The notes below the pieces were generated by a model. It ran no database searches. It was not told the DNA's origin and saw only the letters and a program-made list of their open reading frames with translations. Positions 31,718-35,361 of a DNA stretch of 35,361 nucleotides are shown piece by piece. The first letter of the stretch is position 1; each line of letters begins with the position of its first letter. A program made the position numbers and the translations under genes. The stretch lies in assembly GCA_949127655.1 (NCBI GenBank), contig CASBQB010000312.1, forward strand, positions 1 through 35,361. The letters are read 5' to 3'. Source of the stretch: Chroococcales cyanobacterium PMM_0086. GTDB taxonomy: Bacteria; Cyanobacteriota; Cyanobacteriia; Cyanobacteriales; Microcystaceae.

Positions 31718-31760
31718 CTAGTCTAAGCACTTTTCGGCATAACAGCTATGATTAGAGCGC

Positions 31761-31780
31761 AATCTCTATATCGAGAGATT
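31761..31780. promoter_or_regulatory. Inverted repeat in the ubiA-ppx interval
   Basis: AATCTCT (31761-31767) and AGAGATT (31774-31780) flank ATATCG. It lies just upstream of, and overlaps by two bases, the -35-like TTACTT of the ppx promoter, and is close to the ubiA start. It is a candidate regulator site for either gene. Confidence 0.4.
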
Positions 31781-31807
31781 ACTTTAAGTAAAATATAATA
31801 GTATAAT
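31779..31807 (+). promoter_or_regulatory. Candidate ppx promoter
   Basis: TTACTT (31779-31784) and a perfect TATAAT (31802-31807) are separated by 17 bases, about 60 bases before the ppx ATG. A second TATAAT at 31794-31799 has no matching -35. Confidence 0.5.
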
Positions 31808-31867
31808 TTACAGCAATCTTCCCTGCTTGAATCCCCACCACTCACTTAATGGACAGAACCTATTCAC

Positions 31868-33517
31868 ATGGTTAATACTTTAGAGGGATTGCAAGTTAAC
31901 TCTCTCCCCACTACTTCTACTCATCCTATTTTAGCTGCGATTGATATTGGTACCAATTCTGTACATATGATCGTGGTAAGAATAGATCCTACTTTACCTG
32001 CATTTAGTATTATAGCTAGAGAAAAAGAAACTGTCAGATTAGGAGACCGTGATCCCAAAACGGGTAATCTGACTAATGAAGCAATGCAGAGAACTATGTC
32101 TGCTTTAGGAAGATGTCGGGATCTGGCTTATTCTCTAGATGCCAATTATCTAGTTGCTGTGGCTACGAGTGCCACTAGAGAAGCGCCTAATGGTAAAGAT
32201 TTTCTACAGCAAATCGAAGCACAATTAGGTATTTCTGTCAACTTAATTTCTGGACAAGAAGAGGCTCGTCGAATATATCTGGGTGTTCTTTCTGGAATGG
32301 ACTTCAATCAACAATCTCGTGTGATTATTGACATTGGAGGAGGATCAACTGAATTAATCTTAGCTGATAGTGATGAGTCACGCTCTTTAAGTAGTACTAA
32401 GATTGGTGCTGTACGGCTGACACAGGAGTTGATTACCACAGATCCTATCAGTGTAAAAGAACAAATTGCCCTACGTGCTTATATACAGGGAATGTTAGAA
32501 AGACCCATTGAGGAGTTAAAGTCTAAGTTAAAAGCTGGAGAAGAGGTCGGATTAATTGGTACATCAGGCACCATTGAAACCTTAGCGACCATTCATGCGA
32601 TGGAAAAACTAGGCTACATTCCTAACCCTCTCAATGGGTATCAAATGAAGCGTCGTGACATTCGGGAAATGGTGCGTAACTTTGCTAGTTTATCCTGTAG
32701 TAGTAGAGCATTAATTCCAGGAGTTTCTGAACGTCGCAGCGAGATTATCTTTGCTGGATCTGTAATCTTACTCGAAGCAATGACCATGTTAGGAATAGAG
32801 ACAATTACCCTCTGTGAAAGGGCTTTAAGAGAAGGGATCATTGTAGACTGGATGCTGACTCATGGTTATATCGATAGTCGTCTTCGCTATCAAAGTGAAG
32901 TGCGTAGTCGAAGTGTATTTAAAATCGCTCATAAGTATCAAACTGACTTAGATTATAGTCAAAGAGTCGCCACTTTTGCGCTGAGTCTTTTTGAACAAAC
33001 TCGTGGAATACTACATTCTTTTGGAACAGCAGAAAAAGAGTTGCTTTGGGCAGCTTGTATCCTGCATAATTGTGGTGTTCATATTAGTCATTCTGCCCAT
33101 CACAAGCATTCTTACTATCTCATTCGGAATGCAGAACTACTCGGCTACACAGAGATAGAATTAGAATTAATAGCTAATATTGCCCGTTATCATCGTCGTA
33201 GTAAACCTAAAAGGAAGCATGAAGCTTATAGTCAACTTTCAGAGACCCATCGACAAATAGTACGTGAATTGAGCGCTATTTTACGCATTGCTGTCGCTTT
33301 GGATCGTCGTCAAATTGGGGCGATTTCTGAGATAGACTGCAAATATGATCCCGAATATCGCACTCTTCACCTTTATCTAGTTCCTACGAATATAGAGGAT
33401 GATTGTTCTTTAGAATTATGGAGTCTCAACTTTAAAAAACCAGTTTTTGAAGAGGAGTTTAAGGTTAAATTAGTCAGTACTTTGGCTAAACAACCCTTAA
33501 AAATGCTCACTAAATGA
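31868..33517 (+). CDS. ppx: Exopolyphosphatase (Ppx/GppA family)
   Basis: A 549-residue enzyme removing phosphate from long polyphosphate chains. The actin-like ATPase fold shows LAAIDIGTNSVHMIVVRIDP near the start, VAVATSATREAPNG, ISGQEEARRIYLGVLSG and VIIDIGGGSTELIL. A second half contains LIGTSGTIETLATIHAMEKL, LCERALREGIIVDWML and the C-terminal HD-like domain with LHNCGVHISHSAHHKHSYYL and IARYHRRSKPKRKHEA. The HD-like tail makes it a full-length Ppx, not a short GppA-like form. The stop overlaps the next ATG (ATGA), indicating coupled translation. Confidence 0.94.
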   Translation: MVNTLEGLQVNSLPTTSTHPILAAIDIGTNSVHMIVVRIDPTLPAFSIIAREKETVRLGDRDPKTGNLTNEAMQRTMSALGRCRDLAYSLDANYLVAVATSATREAPNGKDFLQQIEAQLGISVNLISGQEEARRIYLGVLSGMDFNQQSRVIIDIGGGSTELILADSDESRSLSSTKIGAVRLTQELITTDPISVKEQIALRAYIQGMLERPIEELKSKLKAGEEVGLIGTSGTIETLATIHAMEKLGYIPNPLNGYQMKRRDIREMVRNFASLSCSSRALIPGVSERRSEIIFAGSVILLEAMTMLGIETITLCERALREGIIVDWMLTHGYIDSRLRYQSEVRSRSVFKIAHKYQTDLDYSQRVATFALSLFEQTRGILHSFGTAEKELLWAACILHNCGVHISHSAHHKHSYYLIRNAELLGYTEIELELIANIARYHRRSKPKRKHEAYSQLSETHRQIVRELSAILRIAVALDRRQIGAISEIDCKYDPEYRTLHLYLVPTNIEDDCSLELWSLNFKKPVFEEEFKVKLVSTLAKQPLKMLTK

Positions 33518-34179
33518 AAGTACCTATGAGATGGAGTATTCATCCTCGTTTGCTCTTTTCCATTTCAGTCGCTGGCTTAACTTCAGTGTTTCTCCCCTCC
33601 TGGTTACAATTGATGACGAGGATTCTCTGTAGTTGGAATTCAGGTATGTTCAGCTTTCTGATTCTAACTTGGGTGGTGATGCTGAACATCAGTCCGGCTA
33701 TGATGCGCCGCAAGGCTAGGATGAATGACGAAAGACAATCAGTAATCCTTGTAATTATTACCACGGCGGCCTGTGCTAGTCTCTTAGCGATCGGTTATAT
33801 TATGCGTGAGGCTAAAACGGCTCCTTCTAATATGCTAATACTGCATCTGGGACTTTCTATAGCAACCATTGTCGGCTCTTGGTTATTAGTACATACTATT
33901 TTTACCGTCCATTATGCACATGGTTACTACCAAGCTGACGACCAGGCACCAAATGAGAAGGAAATAGGGGGATTAGATTTTCCAGAAACCCCAGAACCTG
34001 ATTACTGGGACTTTCTCTATTATTCTTTTGTCATTGGTATGACCAGTCAGGTTTCCGATGTACAGATAACTACACGTTCTATGCGGCGTTTATCTCTAAT
34101 ACATGGCGTACTTTCCTTTTTTTTTAATACTACAATATTAGCTATGAGCATTAATATCATTGCGGGTTTAATTAATTAA
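33514..34179 (+). CDS. DUF1345 membrane protein
   Basis: A 221-residue inner-membrane protein with about five hydrophobic helices. It has the DUF1345 order: a first pair of helices (LLFSISVAGLTSVFLPSWLQ), then RRKARMNDERQS, VHTIFTVHYAHGYYQADD, the conserved DYWDFLYYSFVIGMTSQVSD, and TRSMRRLSLIHGVLSFFFNT with a final helix. The family's function is unknown. The 4-base ATGA overlap with ppx suggests shared expression and perhaps related need, but this is inference. Confidence 0.88.
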   Translation: MKVPMRWSIHPRLLFSISVAGLTSVFLPSWLQLMTRILCSWNSGMFSFLILTWVVMLNISPAMMRRKARMNDERQSVILVIITTAACASLLAIGYIMREAKTAPSNMLILHLGLSIATIVGSWLLVHTIFTVHYAHGYYQADDQAPNEKEIGGLDFPETPEPDYWDFLYYSFVIGMTSQVSDVQITTRSMRRLSLIHGVLSFFFNTTILAMSINIIAGLIN

Positions 34180-34198
34180 AAGTACTAGTTTTTATAAT

Positions 34199-34804
34199 AT
34201 GCAAGATTTACTCAACCTGAACACTCTAGTCAGCCTGATTTTAGGGATCAGCCTTAGTGCGGCCTGTGGGTTGCGCGTTTTTCTACCTTTTCTGATTGTC
34301 AGTATTGGTGCAGATTTGGGCTATTTAACTCTTCCAGTGGATCTACATTGGCTAGGTACTAACCAGTCTTTAATTATGCTACTAATTGCTAGTATCGTTG
34401 AAATTCTTGGCTATTATATCCCCTGGATAGATAATTTACTCGATCCAATCGCCCTACCTTTGGCCACAGCAGCAGGTACTCTAGTCACTGCTGCGACACT
34501 TCCTGCAGAGACAAATTCTCTTGTTCAGTGGACATTGGCCTTAATTGTGGGCGGCGGTTCAGCTAGTTTAATTAAAGGTACAACAAGTTTATCCAGACTT
34601 GGATCAACTGCTCTATCTGGAGGACTGACTAACTTTCTCTTGTCTACTGTGGAATGGATGGGCGCAACAATTTTGACTATTTTAGCCTTGACACTGCCGA
34701 TCGTTTCAGGGGTTATCGTGTTCAGTTTTCTAGTTTTTGCCTTGGTCAAAGGGGGACAGCTTTTGAATAAACGATTAGTCACCAATTCCAACGCTAAAAC
34801 TTAG
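34199..34804 (+). CDS. DUF4126 membrane protein
   Basis: A 201-residue protein with about five membrane helices and many glycines. [20 protein letters not shown] (19-38), [36 protein letters not shown] and [20 protein letters not shown] are typical of DUF4126. No catalytic motif is visible and the function is unknown. It is the third gene of the ppx run, 19 bases after the DUF1345 gene. Its stop overlaps the hemC stop by 4 bases. Confidence 0.85.
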   Translation: MQDLLNLNTLVSLILGISLSAACGLRVFLPFLIVSIGADLGYLTLPVDLHWLGTNQSLIMLLIASIVEILGYYIPWIDNLLDPIALPLATAAGTLVTAATLPAETNSLVQWTLALIVGGGSASLIKGTTSLSRLGSTALSGGLTNFLLSTVEWMGATILTILALTLPIVSGVIVFSFLVFALVKGGQLLNKRLVTNSNAKT

Positions 34805-35361
34805 GCAATGATGCCAGGGTTTCTCTGAATTTCAGTAAAGATTTCTGCTAAGATTTGGTCAGCACCTTGATTACGTAAGCGTACAGCTAGTTGAATGCCG
34901 ATATTTTCTGCCTCTTCAAGAAGTCCTGTAACACTATCTTTAATCAGACGTTGACCATCTAAACTAGAGACCATCCCTGTTAAGGTTAAGAACTCATTTT
35001 CAATCTGAGTATTCACCCCGATAGGAACTTGACATCCTCCTTCTAACTCCCGTAAAAAGGCTCTTTCAGCTAAGCAACGATCTCTAGATGGTCCGTGTTC
35101 CAAGACTTTTAAAATTTCTAGAACTTCTTGATCACCTTCTCGACATTCAATCCCTAATGCGCCTTGACCTACTGCATGAAGAGATATTTCTGGGCCTATA
35201 ACTTGATGAATGCGTTCAATCATGTTCAGACGTTCTAGTCCAGCAGCAGCTAAAATTAGAGCATCATATTCTCCTTGATCTAGTTTTTTCAGACGAGTAT
35301 TGACATTACCTCGTACATCTTTAAAAACCAAATGAGGGTAATGATGTTTTAATTGTGCTAA
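34801..35361 (-). CDS. hemC: Hydroxymethylbilane synthase, C-terminal part (continues past window)
   Basis: The 3' part of hemC, about 186 codons of a protein near 320; the N terminus lies beyond the right edge. An apparent start at 35331 is only a TTG inside the gene, since the frame stays open to the last base (reading [18 protein letters not shown]). The enzyme polymerises four porphobilinogens for haem and chlorophyll. Visible signatures are [42 protein letters not shown] and [18 protein letters not shown], whose Cys carries the dipyrromethane cofactor. A C-terminal domain 3 follows. Confidence 0.94.
   Translation of the reverse strand, partial: LAQLKHHYPHLVFKDVRGNVNTRLKKLDQGEYDALILAAAGLERLNMIERIHQVIGPEISLHAVGQGALGIECREGDQEVLEILKVLEHGPSRDRCLAERAFLRELEGGCQVPIGVNTQIENEFLTLTGMVSSLDGQRLIKDSVTGLLEEAENIGIQLAVRLRNQGADQILAEIFTEIQRNPGIIA

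Noticed and set aside
1-35361. Abundant HIP1 sites (GCGATCGC)
   Set aside because: I noticed only partial forms such as GCGATCGG at about 33788 and no full site by eye; a program count would be needed before calling this a real absence.

Overview
The window is chromosomal DNA from an AT-rich cyanobacterium. Support for this comes from cyanobacterial versions of several genes: a plastoquinone-type 4-hydroxybenzoate prenyltransferase next to ppx, leucyl/phenylalanyl-tRNA-protein transferase, a 100-residue zinc-free S14, a DivIVA-like coiled-coil protein, a TIGR03960-type radical SAM protein fused to DUF2344, and a PEP-CTERM protein. Heptanucleotide tandem repeats of the ATTCCCT / GGGAATA type, common in cyanobacterial genomes, occur at both ends. 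The genus cannot be fixed from sequence alone.

Layout. 1-3.3 kb (accessory, then core): a truncated DUF4258 gene abutting a heptamer repeat, a secreted PhoD-type phosphatase, a ParDE toxin-antitoxin pair with a readable promoter/operator, and rpsN. 3.3-8.5 kb (core): a small unknown gene divergent from aat, a DUF2993 protein divergent from an rluB-like pseudouridine synthase, then rodZ-like and mrdA (PBP2) genes. The rluB-rodZ-mrdA run joins rRNA modification to the cell-elongation machinery. 8.5-12.5 kb (the least settled part): a deleted DDE insertion sequence with a nonsense codon and candidate terminal repeats, two interlocked inverted-repeat structures, a lone FdhF/YdeP-type molybdopterin oxidoreductase, and the 3' end of an IS200/IS605 tnpB with its right-end hairpin.

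12.5-21 kb (core metabolism and division): an aminotransferase of the LL-diaminopimelate type, a STAS anti-sigma-antagonist-like protein, the radical SAM/DUF2344 protein, coaD, the DivIVA-like protein, purE, nagA and a PHP-domain phosphoesterase. 21-26 kb: two exported proteins, one with a PEP-CTERM sorting signal and one a 614-residue protein of unassigned family with an alpha-helical toroid look, followed by a B12-binding radical SAM enzyme. 26-35 kb: a Cys-motif small protein tail-to-tail with rnz; a GT2 cellulose-synthase-like enzyme with a degenerate PilZ-like tail, an alpha/beta hydrolase and ubiA in one minus-strand run; ppx followed by two membrane-protein genes; and the 3' part of hemC, which runs off the window.

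No CRISPR array, tRNA, rRNA or recognisable riboswitch was found. No defence system or biosynthetic cluster stands out. The most unusual material is the mobile-element debris around the oxidoreductase, the exported 614-residue protein, and the regulatory symmetry at parDE and between purE and nagA.
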